Of a DNA stretch of 64,000 bases, positions 48,405 through 58,790 are shown one piece after another. The notes under the pieces were generated by a model, which saw only the letters and a program-made list of their open reading frames with translations, did not search any database and was not told where the DNA came from. Numbering within the stretch: the first letter of the stretch is position 1; each line of letters begins with the position of its first letter. This DNA is from Acidocella sp. (GTDB lineage Bacteria; Pseudomonadota; Alphaproteobacteria; Acetobacterales; Acetobacteraceae): positions 31,402-95,401 of the forward strand of contig JAMFRU010000037.1 in the NCBI GenBank assembly GCA_026224875.1. Direction: 5' to 3'. Both the position numbers and the translations under genes were made by a program.

Positions 48405-49532
48405 TTAATATAGGTCTTGTGGAGGCATTACCCTGCCGCTGTGGTGGCTTGTAACCAGCCCGCCAAGCTCCAGCTCCAGGATAACCGCCTGCATGGCAGC
48501 CATCGACAACTGGCAGCGCCGCGCCAACTCGTCAACATCCACCCCTTCCGGGCCCAAAAACCCCGGGGCGTTGCTCCTGGCGGCGGCTATGGCCGCCTCG
48601 CTGTCCGGCGGCCCGGCCCAGCCGGTGGCCCCTTCGCGGAATCCGGCCAGGGTTTTGGCCCGTGTTCCAAAACGGGGGCCGATGGCGGCGGGCAGGGCGG
48701 CCAGCACATCGGCGGCGGTCTCGGTCAGATGCGCCCCCTGGCGGATCAGCTCATTCCCGCCCTTGGAACGCGGATCGAGCGGCGCCCCAGGCACGGCGAA
48801 GATCTCCCGCCCCGCCTCGTTGGCCATCCGCGCGGTAAGCAGCGAGCCGGACCGGGCAGCGGCCTCGATGACCACCAGCCCGAGGCTCAAGCCAGCGATG
48901 ATGCGGTTGCGCTTGGGAAAATGCCGCGCAATCGGCGCCGTGCCCATCGGCGCCTCGGCCACCACCGCACCATTTTTGGCAATGCGCTGCTGGAGTGCAG
49001 CATTCTCCGGCGGATACGGCATATCCAGCCCGCCCGCGATCACCGCCACGGTTCTGCCCGTGCGCATCGCCCCCTCATGCGCCGCCGCATCAATCCCCCG
49101 CGCGAGTCCCGATACAATGGTGAGTTTTTCGGACGCCAGCTCCGAGGAAAACTGCTCGGTAAACCGCAGCCCGCCGCCCGAGGCATTGCGCGCGCCCACA
49201 ATGCCGATGCAGCGGGAGGAAAGAAGAGAGACATCCCCCAGCACAGCAATCGCTGGCGGCGGGTCAGGCAATTCCGCCAGATATTCCGGGTATTCCGCGC
49301 TGCCTAGAAAGAGAAACTGCCCACCCAGCCGGGCCAAGCGCTCAAACTCACGTTCGACATCACCTTCCGGCGGCACCAGCAACGGCACCGACCGCCCGCC
49401 AGCCTTGGCCAGCGCCGGCAAAGCCGCCAGCGCCTCCGCCGGATCGGGAAACCGCGCCAGCAACCGCCTATACGTCACCGGCCCGACGCTCTCGGTACGG
49501 ACCAGACGGAGGCGGCAAAAATCATCTTTCAT
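48405..49532 (-). CDS. dprA: DNA-processing protein DprA
   Basis: 'CIGIVGARNASGGGLRFTEQFSSELASEKLTIVSGLARGIDAAAHEGAM...TVAVIAGGLDMPYPPEN'. Confidence 0.95.
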   Translation of the reverse strand: MKDDFCRLRLVRTESVGPVTYRRLLARFPDPAEALAALPALAKAGGRSVPLLVPPEGDVEREFERLARLGGQFLFLGSAEYPEYLAELPDPPPAIAVLGDVSLLSSRCIGIVGARNASGGGLRFTEQFSSELASEKLTIVSGLARGIDAAAHEGAMRTGRTVAVIAGGLDMPYPPENAALQQRIAKNGAVVAEAPMGTAPIARHFPKRNRIIAGLSLGLVVIEAAARSGSLLTARMANEAGREIFAVPGAPLDPRSKGGNELIRQGAHLTETAADVLAALPAAIGPRFGTRAKTLAGFREGATGWAGPPDSEAAIAAARSNAPGFLGPEGVDVDELARRCQLSMAAMQAVILELELGGLVTSHHSGRVMPPQDLY

Positions 49533-49751
49533 GGTTTTGTCCAACCTTACTCCGCTTCGCCCCAATTCTTTCATCGTCATGGCCACGCCTGACCCGGCGA
49601 TCCATGCTTAGCCAGCATTGGCGCAGCAACCTCCGGTAGGCAAGGCCGGTTGGGGTTGTGGTCCGGTTACAAAGGTCGCAATGGCTGAATGCAGCACCTT
49701 AACTGCCATGCTAACAGCAAATGTGCCTGCGCCTAAACGCCGCAGCTGACG

Positions 49752-50642
49752 CTAAACAACGCCCTCAGCAACCAGCCAATCGATAAACGCCGTCAGCGAC
49801 GTGGTTTTGTCAGCATCGAAGGGCACTAATGCCACATACCCCGTTCGAGGCACTAAAATTCCCGGGAACGGTGTCATAAGGCGCCCAGCGGCGACATCGG
49901 TGCCGAGCACGGGCAATGGGCCGATGCCTACACCCAGCCCATCCACGACCGCCTGCAGCGTGACAAAAAAATGGTCGAAGATCCGGCGACGGTGCCCGGC
50001 CATATGCGACAAGCCCGCTTTGTCGAGCCAATCAACCCAATCTCCTGGCCGGGTCTCGCTGGTGAGCAGCGTATGGTGAAGTAGATCTTCCAGCTTGCGC
50101 ACTGGCCGGCGCTCAAAAAGCGCCGGGCTCATCACAAGCGTATCTGCCTCATCGAGGAAATGCATCGCATGATGCTGTGGCCAGGTGTTCTGCTCCGCCG
50201 ATCCGCGCCGTATGGCGACATCGAAACCACCGCGCAATTCGTCATGCAGCGTGGTCGTTGTGGTGACGGCCACCTCCACCTCTGGCCGTTCAGCGTGGAA
50301 GTGCTCCAGGCGGGGTATGAGCCAGCGCATCGCAAATGTACTTGGCGCACTAACGCGCAGGATACGGCGGGCCGAGGGCCGCCCGCAGGCATCCGCCGCT
50401 GCGGTCACCCGGTCAAACGACAGACTGACCTCTGACGCGAAGACCAGAGCCGCCTGTGTTGGTACCATGCGCCGCCCGGCACGCACGAACAGGCGCTGCC
50501 CGAGCCAATGTTCAAGCCCGGCGATCTGCCGGCTGACTGCCCCATGGGTCAGCCCGAGTTCGGCCGCGGCCGCGGCATAGCTGCTGGTACGTGCCGCTAC
50601 TTCGAAGATGCGCAAGGCATTGAGGGGTGGCAAACGGCGCAT
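49752..50642 (-). CDS. LysR-family transcriptional regulator (GcvA-like)
   Basis: 'MRRLPPLNALRIFEVAARTSSYAAAAAELGLTHGAVSRQIAGLEHWLGQRLFVR'. Confidence 0.92.
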   Translation of the reverse strand: MRRLPPLNALRIFEVAARTSSYAAAAAELGLTHGAVSRQIAGLEHWLGQRLFVRAGRRMVPTQAALVFASEVSLSFDRVTAAADACGRPSARRILRVSAPSTFAMRWLIPRLEHFHAERPEVEVAVTTTTTLHDELRGGFDVAIRRGSAEQNTWPQHHAMHFLDEADTLVMSPALFERRPVRKLEDLLHHTLLTSETRPGDWVDWLDKAGLSHMAGHRRRIFDHFFVTLQAVVDGLGVGIGPLPVLGTDVAAGRLMTPFPGILVPRTGYVALVPFDADKTTSLTAFIDWLVAEGVV

Positions 50643-50740
50643 GAAACCCGTGATAAAAACTGACAGATGAGGAGAGTTATGTAGGACTATTCGAGGGAAA
50701 CTCATACGTCTATTTTTACCGCCGAAATGGAGAACAGCCG

Positions 50741-51937
50741 ATGTTTGCTGAGGCGACAGGCGAAGGACCGGCGAAAGTGCTGGCGTTTACGCCACGGCAC
50801 CGGAACTTGGCGGGAGCTTGCCTCGCCCATCTGCTGCATGATGGCTACACCGACCAGCTCTACGCTTTGCTGCCCATCTGGCAGGCGCAATTCGGTCTCT
50901 CCTACGCCGGTCTGGCGCTTGTTCGCGCGCTGTATTACGGCACCATGGGCGGTTTGCAGCTGCCGGCCAACCGGCTGACTGCCAGTTTTGGCCCGCGCGC
51001 GTCTTTGGCCGCGGCTACCCTAATCGCTGCCGCGGGCTATATGGTGATGGCGCTCCCTTGCGGGTTCACGGGCTTATGCATCGGCCTGGTTATTGCGGGT
51101 ATCGGCTCCAGCATTCAGCACCCGCGCGCTTCACTGCTGGTCACGGACACGTTTGGCAAAGCCTCACGCGGGCCACTCGGCATCTATAATTTCTCAGGTG
51201 ATCTCGGCAAGGCGGTTTTTCCGGCAACGGTCGCACTTCTGCTGACAGTATCCGCCTGGCGGCCGGTCGTCGGCCTCATGGCGATGGTGGGGGTGGCCGT
51301 GGCGCTGGGATTGCTTTGGCTTGTCCCGCGCCAGCCATTCACCGTGCATGCCGGAGAGGCGCATGTTGCAAAGGAACGGAGCGGTGCGGGGTTCAACCTG
51401 CTTTTGACCATAGGTGCGCTCGATACCGCGACCCGTATGGGCTACCTGCTGTTCCTGCCATTCCTCCTCCATCAAAAAGGCGGCACTGAAACGATTGTCG
51501 GTGGTGGACTTGCGCTGTTGTTCATCGGGGGCGCGCTTGGCAAAGCCAGCTGCGGCTGGCTTGGCCAGCACCTTGGCGTGATCGGGACAGTGATCGCCAC
51601 TGAAGCGATGACCGCTCTACTGATTTTCGCAACCGCATTTCTGCCACTGCAACCGATGCTGATTCTATTGCCTATCCTGGGTATTGTCCTTAACGGCACG
51701 TCGTCGGTTCTCTATGGAACAGTTCCGGCGCTGGCACCTGGGAACGATACCGGCCGGGCCTTTGCGCTGTTTTATACCGGGGTGATTGGCGCGGGCGGGC
51801 TTGCACCCATCGCCTATGGCGCGATCGCGGATCATTTCAGTAGGATGGCCGGCATATCTGCCGCGGCTTTGACGGCGGTCACGATCATTCCGCTCATTCT
51901 GGCCCTGCGCCCCTCATTGCAAGACCAGATCAGCTAG
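50741..51937 (+). CDS. MFS transporter, fosmidomycin-resistance (Fsr)-like
   Basis: 'HLLHDGYTDQLYALLPIWQAQFGLSYAGLALVRALYYG...IGSSIQHPRASLLVTDTFGK...LGIYNFSGDLGKA'. Confidence 0.85.
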   Translation: MFAEATGEGPAKVLAFTPRHRNLAGACLAHLLHDGYTDQLYALLPIWQAQFGLSYAGLALVRALYYGTMGGLQLPANRLTASFGPRASLAAATLIAAAGYMVMALPCGFTGLCIGLVIAGIGSSIQHPRASLLVTDTFGKASRGPLGIYNFSGDLGKAVFPATVALLLTVSAWRPVVGLMAMVGVAVALGLLWLVPRQPFTVHAGEAHVAKERSGAGFNLLLTIGALDTATRMGYLLFLPFLLHQKGGTETIVGGGLALLFIGGALGKASCGWLGQHLGVIGTVIATEAMTALLIFATAFLPLQPMLILLPILGIVLNGTSSVLYGTVPALAPGNDTGRAFALFYTGVIGAGGLAPIAYGAIADHFSRMAGISAAALTAVTIIPLILALRPSLQDQIS

Positions 51938-52051
51938 CTTGCGCCGTCATTTCCCGGCGCCACTTCGAGGGCCATCGGGCGCTCAACTGCCGCCAAAACA
52001 CAGCGAAAGGCAGTTTTGGCGCCGCGACCCACGCCGGGAATGAGTCCGCCG

Positions 52052-52753
52052 CTAACGCCCCAGCACTTTTCGCAGCGAAGCCTCAATCTGGCCGCCGCAA
52101 TAGGCATCGCCATAGTCGCGCCGGGCCTTCGCGGCGAGTTTTTTCAGCGGCGGCAGTGCTGCCACACGCCGCGTCAGGCCGGCTGTTAGGGGTGCCGTCT
52201 CCTCCAGCATCGCTTCGATTTTCGGAAACCGTTCGGTCATGGTGGACCACAGCGTAGCCGTCACGACATCGGCGATGCCGGGGGCTTCGCCGCCCAGCAG
52301 GAAGCCGGAATCGGCTTGCAGCCCATGCCGGCGGCCGGTTTCTTCCCAGAATGACATCCATTTGCCCAGGCGCGGCATAAACGCGGCCCAGCTCTTTTTG
52401 GTCCACATCTCGCGCCCGCCATCGCAGGTGAGTTCGTCTATCACGTCATTCGCGTCACAAACGATTTTGATGGTTTGCGCGCGCAGGGCAGCGGTTTCGG
52501 GCATCAGCCCGAGCGTCTCGCCCAGGTACAGAATAATCGCCGGCATCTGCGAGATGGCGAAATCCGTTTTTTTATCGACCAGCACAGGCGGGCCCATGAA
52601 CGGCGCCGGCATTTTTCCAACCGGGCCTTCCATCAATTTGCCGATCGCCTCGCCGCTACCCTCGGTCCAGGTTTTTCCGGCATGCGCCAGCACGGCGCGC
52701 ACGAACTGGCCGCGGAACGGCACAGGCCAATAGTAGAGCTTGTAGTCGGACAT
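52052..52753 (-). CDS. Glutathione S-transferase family protein
   Basis: 'YKLYYWPVPFRGQFVRAVLAHAGKTW...DKKTDFAISQMPAIILYLGETLGL'. Confidence 0.88.
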   Translation of the reverse strand: MSDYKLYYWPVPFRGQFVRAVLAHAGKTWTEGSGEAIGKLMEGPVGKMPAPFMGPPVLVDKKTDFAISQMPAIILYLGETLGLMPETAALRAQTIKIVCDANDVIDELTCDGGREMWTKKSWAAFMPRLGKWMSFWEETGRRHGLQADSGFLLGGEAPGIADVVTATLWSTMTERFPKIEAMLEETAPLTAGLTRRVAALPPLKKLAAKARRDYGDAYCGGQIEASLRKVLGR

Positions 52754-52821
52754 TTTGCCCCCGCCTGTTTAAGTCACCTGCCGATACCGGAGTCAGCCTT
52801 GCGCCGCCCAGGCGGGTGGAA

Positions 52822-53436
52822 TTAATCCTGGGACACGACCGGCGCCCGAGCCTTTTTGCCGATCCTGGGCTCATCGCCTTTCAGCAGGCGCGAGATATTG
52901 CCCCGGTGCTTCCAATACACCAATGCCGCGATGACCAGCGCCAAAGCCGCGTTCTTCCAGGAGCCCGTGAAAAAATATGCGGCCAGCGGGGCGAGCGCAT
53001 AGGCAACCAGCGCCGCCAGGGATGAAAACCGGAAGATAACCGCCGTGCCCAGCCAGGCGGCACAGCACAATAGGCCGATGGGCCAGGACAGAGCGAAGAA
53101 GATACCTATCCCCGTGGCCACCCCTTTGCCGCCTTTGAAACGCAGCCAGAAGGGGAATAAATGCCCGAGAAACACCGCCAGCGCCGCCAGCGTCACGCCG
53201 CCATGGCCGTAGTGCTGAATCCAGAATACGGCGAGCCAGCCCTTGCCGCCATCGAGCAGCAATGTGGCCACCGCCAGCCATTTTTTGCCCGTGCGCAGAA
53301 CGTTGGTGGCACCGATATTGCCCGAGCCGATGGCGCGAATGTCGCCCAGCCCGGCCATGCGCGTGAGCACGAGCCCGAAGGGGATGCTGCCCAGCAGATA
53401 AGCGAAGGCGGCAATGAGAAGATACGTCATGATCAT
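52822..53436 (-). CDS. plsY: Glycerol-3-phosphate acyltransferase PlsY
   Basis: '[55 protein letters not shown]', '[12 protein letters not shown]'. Confidence 0.96.
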   Translation of the reverse strand: MIMTYLLIAAFAYLLGSIPFGLVLTRMAGLGDIRAIGSGNIGATNVLRTGKKWLAVATLLLDGGKGWLAVFWIQHYGHGGVTLAALAVFLGHLFPFWLRFKGGKGVATGIGIFFALSWPIGLLCCAAWLGTAVIFRFSSLAALVAYALAPLAAYFFTGSWKNAALALVIAALVYWKHRGNISRLLKGDEPRIGKKARAPVVSQD

Positions 53437-54707
53437 GCTGCAAAAACCCTGGTTCCGGCTTTCCAGGTGCCGAGCACGACACCCTCCAGCGCGCGGCCAT
53501 CAAACGGCGTGTTCTGCGCCTTGCCGGGCAGTTTTCCCGCCTGCACGAACCAGCTGCGCTCCGGATGGAACAGGCACAAATCCGCCGGCCGGCCACGCTC
53601 GATCACCCCGGCCTCGATCCCCAGCCATTCGGCCGGTTTTTTGGTCAGCAGGGCCAAGGCCTGCGGCATGGTCAACGCGCCATTCTGCACCTGGGCCAAA
53701 GTAATCCCGAGCAGGGTCGCCAGACCAGCGCCACCAGGTGCTGCATCGGCAAAAGGCAGGCGCTTGTCATCCGCATCGCGCGGCTGGTGGTCGGAGGCAA
53801 TGGCATCGATCGTGCCATCCGCCAACCCGGCCAGCACGGCCAGCCGGTCATCCTCGGCGCGTAAAGGCGGCGAAAGCTTTGAATATGTACGATAATCACC
53901 GATGGCGGTCTCGTTGAGGTCAAAATAAGGGGGCGCCGTATCGCAGGTGACACGTAAACCCTTGTCCTTGGCGACACGGATCAAATCCAGCGCCTCGCCG
54001 GTGGTGATGTGGGCAAAATGCACCGCCCCGCCGGTCAGCTCGGCCAGGCGGATGTCGCGCGCCACGCAAATCGCCTCGGCCGCGGCGGGGATGCCGGGCA
54101 GGCCCATCCAGGTGGCCCGCGCGCCGGCGGTGGCGGCACCGCCTTTGGCCAGCTCGTAATCCTCGGGGTGCTGTACGATGCGCGCCCCGAAACCCGAGGC
54201 GTAGGAGAGGGCCAGGCGCATCAGCCGCGACGAGGCGATGCACTGCCCGCCATCGGTGAACGCCACGGCTCCGGCGGCGCGCAGCAGCCCGTATTCGGCC
54301 AGCTCCTCGCCCTTTAACCCGCGCGTCGCGGCAGCGTAGGGCAGGAGGGAAACACTGCCCGTCTCCAGCCCGCGCGCAATGATCAGATGCACCAGCGCCG
54401 GGTCGTCGATGGGGGGGGCCGAATCCGGCAGTACGGCGATGCTGGTAATGCCGCTGGCGGCGGCGGCCTGGGCAGCACTGGCAATGGTCTCGCGATACTC
54501 GAACCCCGGCTCACCGAGCGAGGCGCGCATATCCACCAGCCCAGGGCATAATATCGCACCCTCGGCCTCGATAATCTCAGCCCCATCCGGCCGGCCAAGG
54601 TTCTGGCCGAAATCGGCGATGACCCCGTCCTGAACCAGCAACTCGCCTTCAACCAAATTCTGCGCTGTACCGTCCAGAAGCAAGATCTTACGGAATAAAA
54701 TGCTCAT
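53433..54707 (-). CDS. pyrC: Dihydroorotase
   Basis: '[55 protein letters not shown]', '[33 protein letters not shown]'; 4-bp overlap with plsY. Confidence 0.93.
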   Translation of the reverse strand: MSILFRKILLLDGTAQNLVEGELLVQDGVIADFGQNLGRPDGAEIIEAEGAILCPGLVDMRASLGEPGFEYRETIASAAQAAAASGITSIAVLPDSAPPIDDPALVHLIIARGLETGSVSLLPYAAATRGLKGEELAEYGLLRAAGAVAFTDGGQCIASSRLMRLALSYASGFGARIVQHPEDYELAKGGAATAGARATWMGLPGIPAAAEAICVARDIRLAELTGGAVHFAHITTGEALDLIRVAKDKGLRVTCDTAPPYFDLNETAIGDYRTYSKLSPPLRAEDDRLAVLAGLADGTIDAIASDHQPRDADDKRLPFADAAPGGAGLATLLGITLAQVQNGALTMPQALALLTKKPAEWLGIEAGVIERGRPADLCLFHPERSWFVQAGKLPGKAQNTPFDGRALEGVVLGTWKAGTRVFAA

Positions 54708-54711
54708 GGCT

Positions 54712-55641
54712 TTATCCTCGCGCCAAGGTGTCGAGCACGGCCATTCGCACCGCAACGCCCATTTCCACCTGCTCCTTAATCAGCGAGCGCGAAGCATCAT
54801 CGGCAATATCGCTGTCGATCTCGACGCCCCGGTTCATCGGGCCGGGGTGCATCACCAGCGCGTCGGGCTTGGCGTACCCAAGTTTTTTCCGGTCCAGCCC
54901 GTAATAGGCGAAGAACTCGCGGCTTGAGGGCACCATGCCGCCGGACATGCGCTCCTTCTGCAGCCGCAGCGCCATAACGATATCCGCACCCTTCAGCCCT
55001 TCCTCCATGGAGTGAAAAACCTCCGCACCGGAAATACCGATGCCGCTGGGCAGCAGGGTAGGGGGCCCGATAAGGCGGACGAAATTGCCCATCATGGTCA
55101 GAAGCAGAATATTGGACCGCGCCACGCGGGAATGGGCGATATCGCCGCAGATCGCCACGGTAAGCCCCGAGATGCGGCCCTTGTGGCGTCGCATGGTCAG
55201 CGCATCCAGCAGCGCCTGGGTCGGGTGTTCATGCGTACCGTCCCCAGCATTGATCACCGCCGCCTCAACCTTTTGCGCCAGCAGCGAGGGCGCGCCGGAG
55301 CGGTTGTGGCGCACCACCAGCAGGTCGCAATTCATCGCATTCAGCGTCGCCGCCGTATCCAGCAGGGTCTCGCCCTTGGTGACCGAGGAGGTGGCGACGG
55401 ACATGTTCACCACATCGGCGCCCAGCCGCCGCCCGGCCAGCTCGAAGCTCGTGCGGGTGCGGGTCGAGTCCTCGAAAAACAGATTGATCAGCGTGCGCCC
55501 GCGCAGCAGGTCGCGCTGGGTTTTGCCGGAGCGGTTAAGCAATACATAGCTCTCGGCTAAGTCGAGCAGGTTGGTCACGGCGACCGGGTTTAGCCCCTCA
55601 ATCCCGAGCAGATGTTTTAATGATGCCATTAAAGCCTGCAT
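54712..55641 (-). CDS. pyrB: Aspartate carbamoyltransferase catalytic subunit
   Basis: '[47 protein letters not shown]', '[20 protein letters not shown]'; start at MQAL or MASL. Confidence 0.96.
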   Translation of the reverse strand: MQALMASLKHLLGIEGLNPVAVTNLLDLAESYVLLNRSGKTQRDLLRGRTLINLFFEDSTRTRTSFELAGRRLGADVVNMSVATSSVTKGETLLDTAATLNAMNCDLLVVRHNRSGAPSLLAQKVEAAVINAGDGTHEHPTQALLDALTMRRHKGRISGLTVAICGDIAHSRVARSNILLLTMMGNFVRLIGPPTLLPSGIGISGAEVFHSMEEGLKGADIVMALRLQKERMSGGMVPSSREFFAYYGLDRKKLGYAKPDALVMHPGPMNRGVEIDSDIADDASRSLIKEQVEMGVAVRMAVLDTLARG

Positions 55642-55771
55642 ATCCCATGCAAAGCGCGCCGGGGGAAGGGGGGTAGGTTGAGCGGCACTGAAAGCAGCAT
55701 TGACAGCAACCCCGCACTGCCCCGAAATGATCAATAATTGAGCCAGTAATTGAGATGGATGTGGAGGCGGG

Positions 55772-56197
55772 ATGAAACGACTATTGTGCATGACCGTGCT
55801 GGCGGCTTTGGCCGGCTGTGCCACCACCACCCCGCCGGCATCTTTGCCCCAGGCGACTCCGGTGTTTTTCGAGCCCTGGTCCGCAGCGCTTGATCAGCAT
55901 GCGCTCAGCGCCATCGCCAGTGCCGCGCAAGGGGCGCAGGCCACACCCACCGCCCGCGTGGTGGTAACAGGGGCGGCCGACAGCACCGGCGGCGAGCAAG
56001 CCAATAAATATATTTCAGAAACCCGGGCGCAGATGGTCGCCGACCAGCTGGTGGCGGACGGCGTGAGCCGCGAGCGGATCAAGGTGCGCGGAGTCGGGGT
56101 GGTATCGGCCGCCCCCATACCGACCGGCACACCGGCACAGTTTTCGCGCCGTGTGCTGATTCAGGTCGAAGGGCCGGGCAGCTCCACCGTTTGGTAA
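55772..56197 (+). CDS. OmpA-family lipoprotein
   Basis: Lipobox 'LAALAGCA', '[49 protein letters not shown]'. Confidence 0.85.
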   Translation: MKRLLCMTVLAALAGCATTTPPASLPQATPVFFEPWSAALDQHALSAIASAAQGAQATPTARVVVTGAADSTGGEQANKYISETRAQMVADQLVADGVSRERIKVRGVGVVSAAPIPTGTPAQFSRRVLIQVEGPGSSTVW

Positions 56198-56198
56198 G

Positions 56199-56972
56199 CT
56201 AGCGGCTCTGCATCACGATTGACGTAACGGGATAGCCGAGATTTTCGGGGATGCGTAACACGCGCCCCCCGTTTTCCTCGTGCAATGCCGGCGAGATCAG
56301 CTGCACCGGTGTTACCGCCAGATGCGCCTGTACCTGGGTAAACTGCGGATGCTCCGCCAGCCGCGCCAGATTGGCCATGGTCGGGAACATCAGGGTGTGC
56401 CGCCCCTGCGCGCCATCTTCCAGCGCCTGCGCCGCACTCAGCCATACATGGCGCGCCGCCTCATCCTCATCATGCACTGCCAGATCCTCGCTCTCGCGCC
56501 GGGCCAGGTAAAATCGCGTCTCGAACCGCCGCGGGGCGGGGAGTTTGGGCAGCCAATGTGCAAAGGGCAGCAGTTCGCCAAGGTCCAACACATAGCCCGT
56601 GCCCAGCAGCGGGCTGAATTCGCCTCGGGTTTTCAGCGCCGCACGCCAGGCGATGATGGTGGCGGCATCCGGGGCAGGGCGGATGGCAATAGCCAGCCCG
56701 ACCTCCTCCAGAGTTTCGCGAATCGCCGCTACCCGCGCCGCGGCATCCGCCGGGTCGTCGGGCGCGTTGATGGCCTGAGGGGAGGCGGCAATTGCGTGGT
56801 CGCCGGGGTCGATGCGGCCGCCCGGAAATACCAGCGCGCCAGGCATGAAGGCCATGGCGGCACTGCGCTCGATCATCAGATGCAAAGCGGGACCAGGTGC
56901 TGTCTCATCATAGAGGATCAGCGTGGCGGCGGGGATGGCGGGGGGTAGCTCGGTCAAATTTTTCTCGGACAT
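56199..56972 (-). CDS. NUDIX hydrolase
   Basis: 'GALVFPGGRIDPGD...AAARVAAIRETLEEVGLAI' Nudix-box-like. Confidence 0.88.
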   Translation of the reverse strand: MSEKNLTELPPAIPAATLILYDETAPGPALHLMIERSAAMAFMPGALVFPGGRIDPGDHAIAASPQAINAPDDPADAAARVAAIRETLEEVGLAIAIRPAPDAATIIAWRAALKTRGEFSPLLGTGYVLDLGELLPFAHWLPKLPAPRRFETRFYLARRESEDLAVHDEDEAARHVWLSAAQALEDGAQGRHTLMFPTMANLARLAEHPQFTQVQAHLAVTPVQLISPALHEENGGRVLRIPENLGYPVTSIVMQSR

Positions 56973-57036
56973 TGCGTCCAGCATAGAAGCGTAATGCGCC
57001 CGGCGTGAAGCTTTATGTGACGCATTATATCACCTC

Positions 57037-57061
57037 TAGTATAGGTACCCCCCCTATGCTA
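57037..57061 (+). promoter_or_regulatory. Putative CsoR/RcnR-family operator
   Basis: TAGTATAGG-TACCCCC-CCTATGCTA: inverted repeat flanking a C-tract, 13 bp before the repressor start. Confidence 0.6.
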
Positions 57062-57074
57062 TATAACGCCCGTC

Positions 57075-57353
57075 ATGACGCACACACTTCACGAAAAGAA
57101 AAAACTCCTGGCGCGCACCCGGCGTATAAAAGGCCAGGTGGAAGCCATAGAGCGGGCGCTGGATGGCGAAGCAGGGTGCGAACCGGTGCTGCATCTGATT
57201 GCGGCGGCGCGCGGTGCCATGGCCGGGCTGATGGCGGAAGTGGTCGAGGAACATGTGCGCACACATCTGGTGGATGCCGAAAAACACCCCGGCGCGCTGG
57301 ATAACGATGCGGTGGAACAATTGCTGGACGTTGTCCGCAGCTATTTGAAGTGA
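57075..57353 (+). CDS. Metal/formaldehyde-sensitive repressor (RcnR/FrmR branch of CsoR family)
   Basis: 'MTHTLHEKKKLLARTRRIKGQVEAIERALDGEAGCEPVLHLIAAARGAMAGLMAEVVEEHVRTHL'. Confidence 0.9.
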   Translation: MTHTLHEKKKLLARTRRIKGQVEAIERALDGEAGCEPVLHLIAAARGAMAGLMAEVVEEHVRTHLVDAEKHPGALDNDAVEQLLDVVRSYLK

Positions 57354-57360
57354 GGTATTT

Positions 57361-58317
57361 ATGAAGACCAACCCACCGCATATTTTCCTGGGCGAGGGCC
57401 ATGCACAAAGTGAAAGCCGCACCTGGCGGGTGATCTGGCTGTGCGGCGCCATGATGATCATAGAGATCGCCGGCGGGCTATGGTTCGGCTCCATCGCGCT
57501 GGTGGCGGACGGACTGCACATGAGCACCCATGCCGGCGCGTTATTGCTGGCGGCCCTGGCCTACAGCTTCGCCCGCAAACATGCCGAGGACCCGCGCTTT
57601 TCCTTCGGCACCGGCAAGCTCGGCGATCTGGCGGGTTTTACCTCCGCCATCATCCTCGCCATGATTTCGATCCTGATCGGCTATGAATCCGTAACCCGGT
57701 TTTTTGCCCCGGTGCCGATCCATTTCGCCGAGGCGATCCCGATTGCCTGCCTCGGCCTGTGCGTGAACATCGTGAGCGCCTGGATGCTGAACGGCGGGGT
57801 AGGCGGCCACGGGCACAGCCATGCTCATGAGAAGCATGGCCACAGCCACGAGGATCATGACCACGAAGAGGCGCATGAGCACGCCACCGAAAAAACCGGG
57901 CGCGACAACAACATGCGCGCCGCCGTGGTGCATGTGGTGGCGGATGCCGCCGTCTCGGTGCTGGTCATCATCGGGCTGATTCTGGCCAAGCTCTTCGGCT
58001 GGCTGTGGCTGGACCCGGTTATCGGCATCGTCGGTGCGCTGGTGATCGCCAATTGGGCGGTCGGACTGATCCGTGACACCGGCGGCATTCTGCTCGACAT
58101 GACACCCGACCGCGCCATGGAAGCCAAACTCCGCGCCGCGATCGAGAGCGAAGGCGACGAGCTGGCCGATCTGCATCTATGGCGGCTGGGCCCGGGGCAT
58201 CTCGGTGCCATCCTCTGCATCGGCACCAGCCAGGGCCGGGAACCCGCTTATTACAAAGCAAAACTTGCCCATTTCAGCGCGCTCTCGCACCTTACGGTGG
58301 AGGTCACGCAGAGCTGA
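57361..58317 (+). CDS. dmeF: Cation diffusion facilitator transporter (DmeF-like) with His-rich loop
   Basis: 'ALVADGLHMSTHAGALLLAALAYSFARKHAEDPRFSFGTGKLGDLAGFTSA', 'GHGHSHAHEKHGHSHEDHDHEEAHEHATEK'. Confidence 0.92.
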   Translation: MKTNPPHIFLGEGHAQSESRTWRVIWLCGAMMIIEIAGGLWFGSIALVADGLHMSTHAGALLLAALAYSFARKHAEDPRFSFGTGKLGDLAGFTSAIILAMISILIGYESVTRFFAPVPIHFAEAIPIACLGLCVNIVSAWMLNGGVGGHGHSHAHEKHGHSHEDHDHEEAHEHATEKTGRDNNMRAAVVHVVADAAVSVLVIIGLILAKLFGWLWLDPVIGIVGALVIANWAVGLIRDTGGILLDMTPDRAMEAKLRAAIESEGDELADLHLWRLGPGHLGAILCIGTSQGREPAYYKAKLAHFSALSHLTVEVTQS

Positions 58318-58330
58318 ACCCCAGGCAGAT

Positions 58331-58636
58331 CTATCCGCTTACAATACTCAGCAGAGCTAAATTGAGAAAGATCAAAAGGCCAAGCAGAAACAAGCGAATG
58401 CCCCGGTGCCAAATCACTAAGAACGGTAACGTGACCCCAGCAACGACGCCTCCCTCGATTTCAAGCAGGAACTGACCAAACCCGTTCGCCATACCGTTTC
58501 CAGCAGCATCACTGCCGGTGTAGTGGTTGCCGGAGGCCCACCAGAGAAGCAGAACATCGACCACTACAAGGGCGAAAAAACCAGCTGCGAGGGGAGACGG
58601 TATCCACCAACGCTGTGGACTTATTTCATCGTTCAT
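58331..58636 (-). CDS. Small predicted membrane protein
   Basis: 101 aa, three hydrophobic segments. Confidence 0.5.
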   Translation of the reverse strand: MNDEISPQRWWIPSPLAAGFFALVVVDVLLLWWASGNHYTGSDAAGNGMANGFGQFLLEIEGGVVAGVTLPFLVIWHRGIRLFLLGLLIFLNLALLSIVSG

Positions 58637-58768
58637 GTTGTTCCTTCCTCACGTCGGTAGCGGCTACACCTGATAATCGCATTTCCTCCATATTCGCGGG
58701 ATGTTGCATTGAGATCATGTGTAAATAACCAACGACACAGATTTTTATTTTACGAATTTAAGGATTCT

Positions 58769-58790
58769 TATGCAACTTGCCTGTTGCATA
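58769..58790. promoter_or_regulatory. Inverted repeat TATGCAAC-TTGCCT-GTTGCATA
   Basis: Perfect 8-bp arms in an AT-rich intergenic region. Confidence 0.35.

Noticed and set aside
48417-49611. Long plus-strand ORFs opposite dprA
   Set aside because: Antisense artefacts of a high-GC coding sequence.
54712-55830. Long N-terminal extension of PyrB
   Set aside because: Overlaps the divergent OmpA lipoprotein start; aspartate carbamoyltransferase homology begins near MASLKHLLG.
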